Of a stretch of DNA of 44,398 nucleotides, positions 12,323 through 23,139 are shown piece after piece; within the stretch, counting starts at the first letter, position 1; each line of letters starts with the position of its first letter. The notes beneath the pieces were generated by a model. That model was given only the letters and a program-made list of their open reading frames with translations. It was not told where the DNA came from and did no database searches. The position numbers were made by a program, and so were the translations under genes. Source of the DNA: Plantago elongata (lineage: Eukaryota > Streptophyta > Magnoliopsida > Lamiales > Plantaginaceae); contig JAYMSP010000667.1 in the NCBI GenBank assembly GCA_036897095.1, positions 1 to 44,398 of the forward strand, given 5' to 3'.

Positions 12323-14699
12323 TCACCTTTCGGAAACTTTGTAGTGAAGTCCATCAGGGAATCGGATGAATGGCATGCGGATAATCTTTCCACCCTTCAC
12401 AATAGACCATCTGCAATGATGTAACAAACAATTCTCACTAATTCGCTAGAGTAATCATGGACTATAGCAATGTTAATACAAGAAATACAGTACTGTTCTA
12501 AAGAAGCTACCTGTATTTTGTGACCAAGACATGTAAAAACGTCGACAATAGTACCCTGGCATAGTCTGCACCCGCACATTGCTTCAAACCCCAACCAAAT
12601 GGCATGTAGCATATGCTCGGATCAACTTCCTGTACATGGTCGATGGTTAAAAACTGTATATAACTTTCAATCAAAACACGATAGCAGGGGATTGGAGGAT
12701 GTAAAACTATATACGGGTGATCAAAGATCATACAGAATTACAGATGTACCTGCCAGCGCCAGGGATTGAACTTGAGGGGGTCTTCGAAGTTATTTTCGTT
12801 CAGATGAAGGCCAACTGTTGCAATCAGTATTGTCCATCCAGCTGGAATTGTATATCCTATATGCAAGTATCAGAAGTATAATCAGTTTGGTCATTTAAGT
12901 GTATATATCTGCAGGTGTTGAGATTAACTGGATGATCATACCGTTGTAGGGGATGTCTGTTAAAGCTCGACGAAACATTCCAGGGGAAACACTTCCCAGC
13001 CTTAGAACTTCATTAATGACCTGTACAGTTGTTAAAAAGATGTTACATCAGAAAATGCATTTAATTTCAGATTGATCAGAACTTACATTAATTGATGTTG
13101 AGTAAGTACATTAAGTGTAAATGTCATGGATTTGTATTCGTTCCACGTCAGGGAAGATGCTGGATCTTCTCTATTCTTGATAATAACCTCATGCTCCGCC
13201 TGATCATTCCATAGAAATCGATCAATATTTAAACCAAGTATTGTAAGTTATCAGTCCAAGAGATACTCACAGTCAGTTCTTCTAGGACCAGTGGATGTTC
13301 CGCTAGTAAGTTGAGCATTAATGCTAACGTAGTCGAAACTGAATCAGAAGCAACATATAACATTGCAAACATCATCTGAACAATGAAGTCTTCGTTTAAG
13401 AATGATTCAGTTTTCATGTCTTGGATATAATGATCAAGAAGATCTCCTCGACACCTTTCAGATTCTGCAATCCTCTTAACCACCACGCCTCTCATCACCT
13501 CCTTAATCTTCTTGTGAATCTGCATTAGCACACTTATCAAGTTATACATTTGCAACGAGTATACGTCTACGTGGTCATTTTCTATTGTTATGATTCTGCC
13601 TATTACCTGTAGAGTCCTGTGATGTGCAAAACCGGGAAGGTTAATGGGAAAAGATATTAAGCCTTGTACCATGATCCTGTACATTTCACTTATCTTCAAT
13701 GGTGCATTACTTTCAAGATCTTCACTAAAAATCTGTCTTGCAGCAAATTCAACTGCCATCTGCTTTCACCAAATCTTGATCAGCTAATCCACACATAGCA
13801 ATTGAACTTGAGTTGTAGTTCAAAATTTAAAAATATAATTTTGCTCAATGCTTTCTAGAGAAAATTACCGAAATGGCTTCACTTTTAACTTCAACTGAAT
13901 CATGGCCTGACCATGTTGACAGAGTTTTCCGGGCCATAACTTCCATCTGAGGCAGGAGTTTACTTCTAAGAGCCTCAACTCCAAAGTGATGCAAAGCTAC
14001 ATTTTTTGTGTACTTCCGTAACTGTTGACGCAGATTAGCTTGGTCGAATACTTTGGCAAAAGTATCGAAAGACCACGATTCAATCAAGTTTCCCTCTTAG
14101 CGAAGGAGAAACTGGTTGAATTCGGGGTCTGCTGTGATGATCACGTGGTTTCTTGCTCTGCTGGTACGGAAAATGGGTCCATATCTGAAATGGTAGGAAG
14201 AGAAGGATTCTGAAGTAAATTTGGATACCTGATGACTGATGTACAAAATGTACAAGACTACAAGAAGTTTTGCCTAGTAAAATTATTCGTTCATCTGAAG
14301 TTACCATGGAGGTAGTACTCCGGCCTAACTCTAACTGTGACATTTTTACACAGACAAATGTTACATGTGCAGGGTAACTTACTAACTTTAACGCATACAC
14401 ATAACGCATATATGTTCTTTATATAACAAGATAACTAGAATATCATACCTCTTCAACCTCTTCTCGATGAACGGGGGGAGATCCAACGAAGCACTCGGGA
14501 TGATCAACTGAATGGTTTCGCCTATAAAAGGAAGGCCCATGGAACCTGGAGGGAGCAGTCCATTGAACTTGGGGTTCATCCATCTGTATACCCAATGTGT
14601 AACATAAACAACAAACAATGTTACACTTAACAAAACAAGTGATGAAAGATTCGACATTGTTTTCACTTCTCTGATGCATGTGGACATCAATGTTTCCAT
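12323..14699 (-). pseudogene. CYP87-like cytochrome P450, copy A, with nonsense codon in exon 2
   Basis: Nine exons with the same borders as copy B: 14449-14699, 13869-14184, 13607-13759, 13271-13519, 13110-13199, 12942-13020, 12750-12856, 12511-12629, 12323-12410. All joins stay in frame and the heme loop (FGWGLKQCAGADYAR), NEVLR (ExxR) and FNPWRW are present. In exon 2, however, the codon that is CAA (Gln, in LLRQDGKL) in B and C is TAA at 14097-14099. A product would stop after about 115 residues, before every catalytic motif. Nearby changes also look relaxed: SIARNPVII in B is SRARNHVII here, losing a usually conserved proline. Exon 8 lacks 9 bp (three codons, VAK) before CYMPFG. The lesion is recent, because everything downstream stays open. 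A sequencing error at that single base is the main alternative. Confidence 0.83.
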
Positions 14700-14770
14700 C
14701 ACTGCAACTCTTGTTGAGTTTAATTAAACAAGCAATTGAATTGATGAGTTTTGGTGAACTCAATGGCAGG

Positions 14771-14780
14771 TACATATAAT
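14771..14780 (-). promoter_or_regulatory. TATA-like box of P450 copy A
   Basis: ATTATATGTA on the minus strand lies about 72-81 nt upstream of the ATG, in the same position as the TATA-like boxes of B and D. The flanking leader sequence is shared with B and partly with C. Confidence 0.45.
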
Positions 14781-15662
14781 AGCAGTACACTGAATACTGA
14801 ATTTGACAAAATTGAATTAAACTGAATTGAACCGAACTGAATTGATTTTAAGTTGAAGATAATCAAGTATAAATTGGGTCAAATTTAGTAGTTCGTCTTC
14901 GTCGGTGAATATAAAAGCATGGCGGGGCACGAGGATACGGTATGTGACTATGTGTGTGTATATAAGAGCTTTTTAATTCATCCAACATGACTTTATAGTT
15001 TATACTTCACTACTTTATTTAGAAATATAAGTCAACTATTCCGATATGTATTTCCTCCTCAGCGAAATGCCATTGATTCGATAGACTTACCCGTGAACTA
15101 AAAATACACTAACAAAATCATAACGTGAAGCTTGAATTAGAAAAACACTAAATTAATTATACGTGTGTTGTGGCACTTAATGACGTGAATACGACATCAG
15201 TAGGTAAAAAAATAAATAAAATCATCACTATCACTAATTAAAATACTTATGTTATCAAAATGTTATGTTCGAGTGTCACGGCCAACCTTACCTCGACAAA
15301 CAAGAACATATCGGGCATGATTATTCTAAGTACATCCTTTGATAAAGAATAACTTAACCAGTCTTGAACTCTTGATCACTAGTTGCAGCTTGCAGTGAAG
15401 GCACCACTTGAAAAAATATTACGATACACTATACAACATGTACAATACTCTGATCCTCTCAACATGCATTAAGTTGAAATCTTTAATCCTTTTATTCATC
15501 GAAGCAAAATACAAACACAGATTTTCTGCAATAAGATCCGAACAATCTATGAATGAATCACAGATTCGGTTTAGATAATAATCTTGCTATATAACAGTAT
15601 ACTGTTTTTATTCAGGAGGATAGAAGATGATGTTTTTCTTGTAATCGCGCCCCAAAACTTGC

Positions 15663-17991
15663 TTAATTTCTCCTTTCGGAAAATTTATAGTGAAGACCAT
15701 CTGGGAATCGAATAATTGGCATGCGAATAATCTTTCCACCCTTCACCAAAGACCACCTGCATGACGAAATGTACAATTGTCTCTAATTAGATAGAGGAAT
15801 TTAATTAATACATTGAGTAAATGTTGTATGATCTAGGAAGGTTCATACAGGAACTAAATTGTTCTAAAGAAGCTACCTGTATTTTGTGACCAGGACATGT
15901 AAAAACGTCGACATCAGTACCCTGGCATAATCTGCACCTGCACATTGCTTCACTCCCCAACCAAATGGCATGTAGCATTTTGCTACCATACTCGGCTGAA
16001 CTTCCTGTATATAGTCGATTGTTAAGAAAAAACTGTACGTATCGAAATTTCAATTGAAATGCTATAGCAATGGTGGATCTATAATTACATATATAGATTA
16101 TGTTCTTTAAAGTTGATAAAGGTGATGTACCTGCCAGCGCCATGGATTGAACTTGAGGGGGTCTTCGAAATTATTTTTGTCCAGGTGAAGGCTAGTCGTT
16201 GCCATCAGTATTGTCCATCCGGATGGAATTATGTATCCTGTATATATACAAGCATCAGAAGTAAGATCAGTTTTGTCCGTTAAGTGTATGTCTGGTGGCT
16301 GCCAAGATTAATATGGAGTCATACCGTTGTAGGGGATGTCTGTTAAAGCTCGACGTAACAGTCCAGGGGCAACATTTCCCAGCCTTAGAACTTCATTAAT
16401 GACCTGTGGAGTTTTCAATAAGAAACATCAGAAAATGCATTAGAGATTAATCAGAACAGACTGTTACCAATGCATCTTGTGTATAAGTACTTGAATTGTA
16501 AATGTCATGGATTTGTATTCGTCCCACGTCAGGGCTGATTCTGGATTCTCTCTCTTCTTAATGATAGCCTCATGTTCTGCCTGTCAGTCCACGACAATCG
16601 ATATATGTGATGTGAAAATCCAAATTAAAACAAAGTACTGAAAGTTATGATCAGTCCAAGAAAGACTCACAGTTAGTTCTTCCAGAACTAATGGATGTTC
16701 TGCTAGTAACTTGAGCATTAATGCTAATGTAGTCGAAAGTGAATCAGAAGCAACATACAACATTGCAAATACCATCTGAACGATGACGTCTTCGTTCAAG
16801 AATGATTCAGTTTTCATATCTTGGACAAAATGATCAAGAAGATCTCCACGACGCCTTTCAAATTCTGCGATCCTCTTCACCACCACGACTCTCATCACTT
16901 GTTTAATCTTCTTGTGAATCTGCATTAGCGCACTTGTCAATTCATATGTGTTCAACGAGAGGGCATTATCATGATTCAAACTATTACCTGTAGAGTCCTG
17001 TGATGTGCAAAACCAGGAAGATTTATGGGAAAAGATATTAAGCCTGTAACCAAGATCTTGTACATCTCACTTATCTTCACTGGTGCCTTATTTCCAAGAT
17101 CTTCACTGAAAATCTGCCTCGCAGCAAATTCAACTGCCATCTGTTTTCACCAAATCTTGTGTTAATCCCCGAGTAGTAATTTAACTTTGACGACTTATAA
17201 TTAAAACTTTATAAAGATTATTTTGCTCAATGTTTTTTTGAAAATTACCGAAATGGCTTCAGTTTTAACTTCAATCGAATCTAGGCCTGACCAAGTTGAC
17301 AGAGTATTCCGGGCCATAACTTCCATCTGAGGGAGGAGTTTCCCTCTAAGAGACTCAATTCCAAAGTGATGTAAAGTTGCATTTCTTGTGTATTTTCTTA
17401 ATTCTTGACCTAAATTAGCTTGTTCGAATACTTTGGCGAATGTATCTAAAGACCAAGATTCAATCAGTTTTCCATCTTGGCGGAGAAGAAACTGGTTGAA
17501 TTCCGCATCTGCTGTGATGATCACGGGGTTTCTTGCTATGCTGGTTCGAAAAATGGGTCCATATCTGAAACGGAAGCAAGAGAATTAGGTATCTTAAGTA
17601 AATTTAAATGACATAGAATAAGCCTGTAAACCATGTTGACTATATATATAGTAGTATCATTTTTACATGACAAATGTTGCAGGAAGTTTTAGAGTGTAAT
17701 ATGCTTCTTTATCTCACGATAACAGCATCGAATCTCATACCTCTTCAACCTCTTCTCGATGAACGGGGGAATATCCAACGAAGCACTCGGGATGATCAGC
17801 TGAATGGTTTCGCCTATAAAAGGAAGGCCCGAAGAACCTGGCGGAAGCAGTCCATTGAACTTGGGGTTCATCCATCTGTATACCCAATGTGTAATATAAA
17901 CAACAAACAATGTTACACTAAACAAAACGAGTGATGAAAGATTCAGCATTGTTTTCACTTCTCTTATGCATGTAGACATCAATGTTTCCAT
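15663..17991 (-). CDS. CYP87-like cytochrome P450, copy B (intact)
   Basis: Heme-thiolate monooxygenase, probably anchored in the ER membrane. Nine exons (17741-17991, 17249-17564, 16988-17140, 16671-16919, 16491-16580, 16325-16403, 16131-16237, 15877-16004, 15663-15756) join in frame to 488 residues, a normal P450 length. In order: N-terminal anchor (LSSLVLFSVTLFVVYITHWV), proline hinge LPPGSSGLPFIGE, I-helix segment VASDSLSTTLA, NEVLR (K-helix ExxR), FNPWRW, heme loop FGWGVKQCAG with the Cys ligand, and C-terminus FPDGLHYKFSERRN. The start is the ATG at 17991, about 75 nt below a TATA-like box. The hinge, the PPFIEKRLKRYGPIF block and the overall pattern match recalled CYP87 proteins. Known CYP87 members act on triterpenoids or sterols (CYP87D16 at C-16 of beta-amyrin, CYP87D18 on cucurbitadienol, CYP87A in cardenolide pathways); the substrate here is unknown. 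Confidence 0.9.
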
Positions 17992-18063
17992 CACTGCAAC
18001 TTAGCTTGTTGAGTTTAATTAAACAAGCAATTGTTGATGAGTTTTGGTGAACCCAATGGCAGG

Positions 18064-18074
18064 TATATATAATA
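18064..18074 (-). promoter_or_regulatory. TATA-like box of P450 copy B
   Basis: TATTATATATA on the minus strand, about 73-83 nt upstream of the ATG. The stretch between box and ATG (including GCTTGTTTAATTAAACTCAA) is nearly the same as in copy A. Confidence 0.5.
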
Positions 18075-18291
18075 GTATACGGTAATACTTAAAAGCAACG
18101 TAACTAGCAGGTCAACGTTAACTGCTATCAGGTCCAGTTTCCTAGTAGATTCTCCCACCATGCATCTTGAACAGTTTTATCACATTTGTTATTGAATGAC
18201 TTTTAGAATAATTGAAGTATTAGAATGGATGACAAAATTTTACACTTATTTATAAATTTTGAGTTTTTATATGAAATGAAATTGTATTATA

Positions 18292-18674
18292 TTCCCTCCG
18301 TTTCAACTTCATCTTTCCATATTTCACATTTCAGTATGTTCCAACTTTATCTTCGTATAGTTATTACCGAAATGCATTAGAAATATCAAAATCTAAGTTT
18401 TTCTAACCTCAAGAAATTGAAATTGAGATAATTGGAATCTCAAAATAGTTTTAAAATTTTATAATTTATAATTTTTTATTAGTTTATTCTATCTGTGAAA
18501 TAGAGAAAAGTAACACATGGGATGCATGGGAAATCATGATATATGGAGGCCAATTATTCACATTTGACTTTTGTCTCAGCGTAATACTAATATACATAAT
18601 TTATTACGCCGCCAGATTCAATACACGTGAACTAGCTAATTAATACTGTTAACAACAGTATAATGTGGACGGAG
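18292..18674. mobile_element. Possible degenerate Stowaway-like MITE
   Basis: The left end TTCCCTCCGTTTCAACTT and the right end GTGGACGGAG share the CTCCGT terminal motif in inverted orientation and are flanked by TA on both sides. The inverted repeats beyond that motif are poor and the length (about 383 bp) is large for this class, so the right boundary is tentative. Confidence 0.35.
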
Positions 18675-19032
18675 TATAAAAATTTAGAGCAGATTATAAG
18701 GTCGAACTGAACTTTTTCTCACTGAGATCGAATATTTTATAAAAAAATTTAATTTTAATTAAAAAAGACCAATCGAATTTTATACCAATTAAACCCTTAA
18801 AGCCCGATTAGTACTACACCAAAGTGTTAAGTTTTCCTGGTGTTAAATTCAAATATTTCTCCAAACAAAATTTTGGGTTATCAATTGCTTCTTCAAACTA
18901 TTTTTCCTAGTCCATTATTAGTAGTGGACTTTGTTGATTAACTAATGTCTAATTATTGGCAGGTAGTGTATATATACTTGACCTGGCATTAACGTCAGTA
19001 GACTGCTATGTATGTGGTGATACATTGGTATT

Positions 19033-19150
19033 CAAAACAATAATTTCCTTGGACTACTATTTTTCTACTGTTTTTTTTCTGTTTTGGTACACAAAACAAT
19101 AATTTCCTTGGACTACTACTGTTCTAATTTTTCTTTTTCTGTTTTGGTAC
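19033..19150. repeat. Tandem duplication, two units of about 59 bp
   Basis: CAAAACAATAATTTCCTTGG followed by ACTACTA, a T/C-rich stretch and CTGTTTTGGTAC occurs twice, at 19033-19090 and 19092-19150, with few differences. It lies just 3' of the P450 relic in that strand's orientation. Confidence 0.75.
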
Positions 19151-19235
19151 ATCACAAAGGGTCTCGAAGGATAATCGAGCAGTAGGCGAATAATCCATTG
19201 GAACAATACTTTTCCACTATTTACCTGTAATTTTA

Positions 19236-19603
19236 TCCGCAATGAACACAACAATAAGCCTGATTTGTGAAAATTTTAACATCCTAACTTGTCAGGATGT
19301 GTCTAGTAAAGATGACAATTTGTACCTTCCAGTGCAAGGGGTTGAACTCCAGGGGATCCTGGAAATGATTCGGGTTTAGGTGAAGGCCGGCCGTCTCGAT
19401 CATTATCACCCATCCAGCAGGGATTTTGTATCCCTTCAAGCTTTCAAATTATCATCTGTCTTTAGTTTCTAGAAATTCATTGTAATTGAGATATTCGGCT
19501 TGATGACTGCCATATTGCATTAACAGGAATGTCTTTTAATGAACCTGTGGTCAGGATCAGGATTCTCTCTGTTCTTGATAATAATAGCCTCATGCTCATC
19601 CTT
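19236..19603 (-). pseudogene. Relic of a D-type CYP87-like P450 (pieces of exons 5-7)
   Basis: The segment 19327-19430 aligns with exon 7 of copy D (23577-23683). It reads YKIPAGWVIMIETAGLHLNP and then FQDPLEFNPLHW, with W and R of the conserved FNPWRW changed to L and H. Upstream on the plus strand, 19236-19326 aligns with the D intron at about 23490-23576 (shared TGATTTGTGAAAATTT). A remnant of D exon 6 (about 25 bp, near 19516-19540) is followed directly by a piece of exon 5 (about 19550-19600, containing AGGATTCTCTCTGTTCTTGA), so most of exon 6 and the intron between them are deleted. Exons 1-4 and 8-9 are absent nearby. The similarity is to D, not to its neighbours B and C. Confidence 0.82.
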
Positions 19604-19974
19604 GATGAAAGCTTGTTTAGATATACAACTTGGATTTCATATCAAAATGAGATATCTGACCTTTTCACGTGTCGAATATTGTAATAAACGACATGAAAAA
19701 CTTCAACCAGTCTTGATCACTAGTTGCCATTCAGGTTCCACTTGATAACTTATTATACAACAAATACACAGTACTCTGATCCTCTCTACTGACCAGTGCA
19801 TTGAGTTGAAATCTTTTATCTTCTTACTCATCTAAGTAAAACACGACGTGGATGTCTGCAATAAGATCCATACAGTCCATGAAATGAATCACAAATTTGG
19901 TTTAGATAAAATTTTGAAATTACGGTATACTGCTACTATTCAGGAGGAGAGAAAATTGTATCTTTCTTCTAAAT

Positions 19975-22322
19975 TAGTCCTGCCCCAACTTGCTTAACTT
20001 CTCCTTTCGGAACTTTATAGTGAAGTCCATCTGGGAATCAAATAAATGGCATGCGAATAATCTTTCCACCCTTCACCAAAGACCACCTGCCATGACGAAA
20101 CGTATAATTGTCTCTATTTAGCTAGAGGAATTTAATAAATACATTAAGTAATTGTTGTATAATCTAGCAAGCTAGGTTTCACAGGAAATAATTTTTTCTA
20201 AAGAAGCTACCTGTATTTTGTTACCAGGACATGTAAAAACGTGGACAGTAGTACCCTTGCATAATCTGCACCTGCACATTGCTTCACACCCCAACCAAAT
20301 GGCATGTAGCATTTTGCTACAATGCTCGGCTCCTGTGTGTGGTCGATGGTTAAAAAACTGTATGAAATTTCATTTAAAACTCTATGGTATTGGCAGGGAC
20401 GGATCTAAATCTATGTACATGTGATACAAATTATATAGATGTACCTGCCAGCGCCAGGGATTGAACTTGAGGGGGTCTTCGAAATTATCTTTGTTCAGGT
20501 GAAGGCTAGCTGTTGCCATCATTATTGTCCATCCGGCTGGAATTAACAATCCTATATACAAGTATCAGAAGTGTATATGATCAGTTTGGTCCATTAAGTG
20601 TATATCTGGCAGGTACTGAGAATAACATGGAATAAGGATCACACCATTGTAGGGGATGTCTGTCAAAGCTCGGCGAAACAATCCAGGGGCAACATTTCCC
20701 AACCTTAGAACTTCATTGATGACCTGTAAGCTTTCAATAAAATGTAACATCAGAAAATGCATTTCATAATCAGAATGACAGTAACTAATGTTGTGTAATT
20801 AAGTACCTGAATTGTAAATGCCATGGATTTGTATTCGTCCCACGTCAGGGTGGATTCTGGATTTTCTCTCTTCTTGATGATAGCCTCGTGCTCTGCCTGT
20901 CAGTCCACAGCAATCGATATATGTGATGTGAAAATCTTAATTAAAACAAGGTACTGAAAGAGAAAGTTATCATTCCAAGAAAGACTCACAGTTAGTTCTT
21001 CCAGAACCAATGGATGTTCCGCTAGTAACTTGAACGTTAATGCTAATGTAGTCGAAACTGAATCAGAAACAACATACAACATTGCAAATACCATCTGAAC
21101 GATGATGTCTTCGTTTAAGAATGATTCAGTTTTCATATCTTGAACAAAATGATCAAGAAGATCTCCTTGACGCCTTTCAGATTCTGCGATCCTCTTCACC
21201 ACCACGTTTCTCATCACTTGATTAACCTTCTTGTGAATCTGCGTTAGCACACTTATCATCAAGTCATATGCTTTCAACGAGCACACGTTTATGAGGGCAT
21301 TATCATGATTCAAACTATTACCTGTAGAGTCCTGTGATGTGCAAAACCAGGAAGATTAATGGGAAAAGATATTATGCCTGTAACCAAGATCTTGTACATC
21401 TCACTTATCTTCACTGGTGCATTATTTCCAAGATCTTCACTGAAAATCTGCCTTGCAGCAAATTCAACTGCCATCTGTTTTCACCAAATCTTAAGTTAAT
21501 TAATCCACAAGTAGCAATTTAACTTGACTTATAACTAAAAAATTAGAAAGATTATTTTGCTCAATGTTTTGTTGAGAATTACTGAAGTGGCTTCACTTTT
21601 AACTTCAACCGAATCGAGGCCTGACCAAGTTGACAGAATATTCTGGGCCATAACTTCCATCTGAGGGAGGAGTTTCCCTCTAAGAGCCCCAATTCCAAAA
21701 TGGTGTAAAGTTGCATTTCTTGTGTATTTTCTTAATTCTTGACCTGAATTAGCTTGTTCAAATACTTTGGCGAAAGTATCTAAAGACCAAGATTCAATTA
21801 GTTTTCCGTCTTGGCGGAGGAGGAACTGGTTGAATTCCGCATCTGCTGAGATGATCACGGGGTTTCTTGCTATGCTGGTTCGAAAACTGGGTCCATATCT
21901 GAAACGGAAGCAAGAGAATTAGGTATCTTCAGTAAATTTAAATTACATAGAATAAACCATGTTGACTATATTGTAGTATACTATCATTTTTACATGACGA
22001 ATGTTGCAAAAAGTTTTCGAGTGTAATATGCTTCTTTATATCACGTTAACGAGATCGAATCTCATACCTTTTCAACCTCTTCTCAATGAACGGGGGGAGA
22101 TTCAATGAAGCACTCGGGATGATCAGCTGAATGGTTTCGCCTATGAAAGGAAGGCCCATCCATAGAACCTGGAGGAACACGTCCATTGAACTTAGGGCTC
22201 ATCCATCTGTATACCCAATGTGTAACATAAACAGCAAACAATGTTACACTTTGCAAAACAAGTGATGAAAGATTCAACATTGTTTTCACTTCTCTGATGC
22301 ATGCAGACATCAATGTTTCCAT
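19975..22322 (-). pseudogene. CYP87-like cytochrome P450, copy C, frameshifted and interrupted
   Basis: Nine exon positions as in B: 22068-22322, 21583-21898, 21322-21474, 20990-21238, 20807-20896, 20645-20723, 20445-20551, 20211-20332 and about 19975-20086. Exon 1 carries a 4-bp direct duplication (CCATCCAT on the plus strand at 22156-22163, single in A and B), which shifts the frame right after PPGSM; the frame ends within exon 1's reading about 25 codons later. In the last exon a CGA of B and A (IRFPDG) is TGA at 20038-20040. After it, one T is missing relative to B (AAAGTTCCG against AAATTTTCC), changing the end frame. Exon 8 lacks 6 bp at its start. Exons 2-8 otherwise stay open and close to B, and the heme loop FGWGVKQCAG is kept, so the loss of function is recent. 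Confidence 0.86.
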
Positions 22323-22713
22323 CACTGCAAGCAACTTATTGAGCTTAATTAGCTAGACAAGCAATTGTTGATGAGTTTTTGTGAAGGTAATGGCATGTAT
22401 ACAGTACTTTTTCAGAAATACATGCTGCTATATTAATTACTTTCTTGTTCCCAATTCACAATTATAGTGAAAAGATCATTCAAATAAACACCCAAAGTTA
22501 TGGTATCAAGTAATTATTAAAACTACTAGTCAACTGTAATTAATTTTTGACTATAAATTATTTTAAACTATTATAAGTTTTTTTAATAAAAGTATGTTAT
22601 AAAAGTTTAAATTGGTAGTATACATAATATAATTTTAGTAAGTAAATTATTATATTTTAATAGTAATTTATGGTAAAAAATAATTGTGATTGACCATAAC
22701 ATATGTAAAAACT

Positions 22714-22777
22714 TGTATGAAGTTGCTGGTGTGAGGTCACAAGCAGAAAGTGCTGGAATCGAATCGTGATTTTCTCC
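22714..22777 (+). repeat. Dispersed tRNA-like (SINE-like) repeat, family 2, copy 1
   Basis: GAAGTTGCTGGTGTGAGGTC, ACAAGCAGAAAGTGCTGG and then AATCGAATCGTGATTTTCTC align with a sequence on the minus strand at 32931-32996. GGAATCGAATC resembles a tRNA B box and TTGCTGGTGTGAGG an eroded A box. Confidence 0.4.
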
Positions 22778-23139
22778 AAATCGAGTCGTCATTAGTCTTC
22801 ATCTCGGTCGCGACCTGCAGATTTTCTTTCTGATATTGTCATCATGGATTGGTGATATTTGTGTGGTTAGAAACATGATGTGTATTTTGTAGATTGGAAT
22901 AGGATTGACCCTATAAGAAATGTTTGGGATTCGAATATTGTGTATAAAAAATACAAGTAACAACCAGAATTTCAAAAAAATGTTACAGAAAAATAGGGCA
23001 AGAAATTGCATTATTGCACAACTGCATTGCAATCTGAATTAGAACACTTATAATACATCAAACTGACATCTTCATGAATAATAAACTAAACAGGATTATA
23101 CAATGAACTTATTAGAATCTTATTACTGCACCAAAGTGT

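Noticed and set aside
14700-14702. Extended P450 A/B/C starts one codon or more before the ATG (GTG or TTG)
   Set aside because: These are non-ATG codons; the ATG of METLMST is shared by A, B and C and sits at a sensible distance from the TATA-like box.
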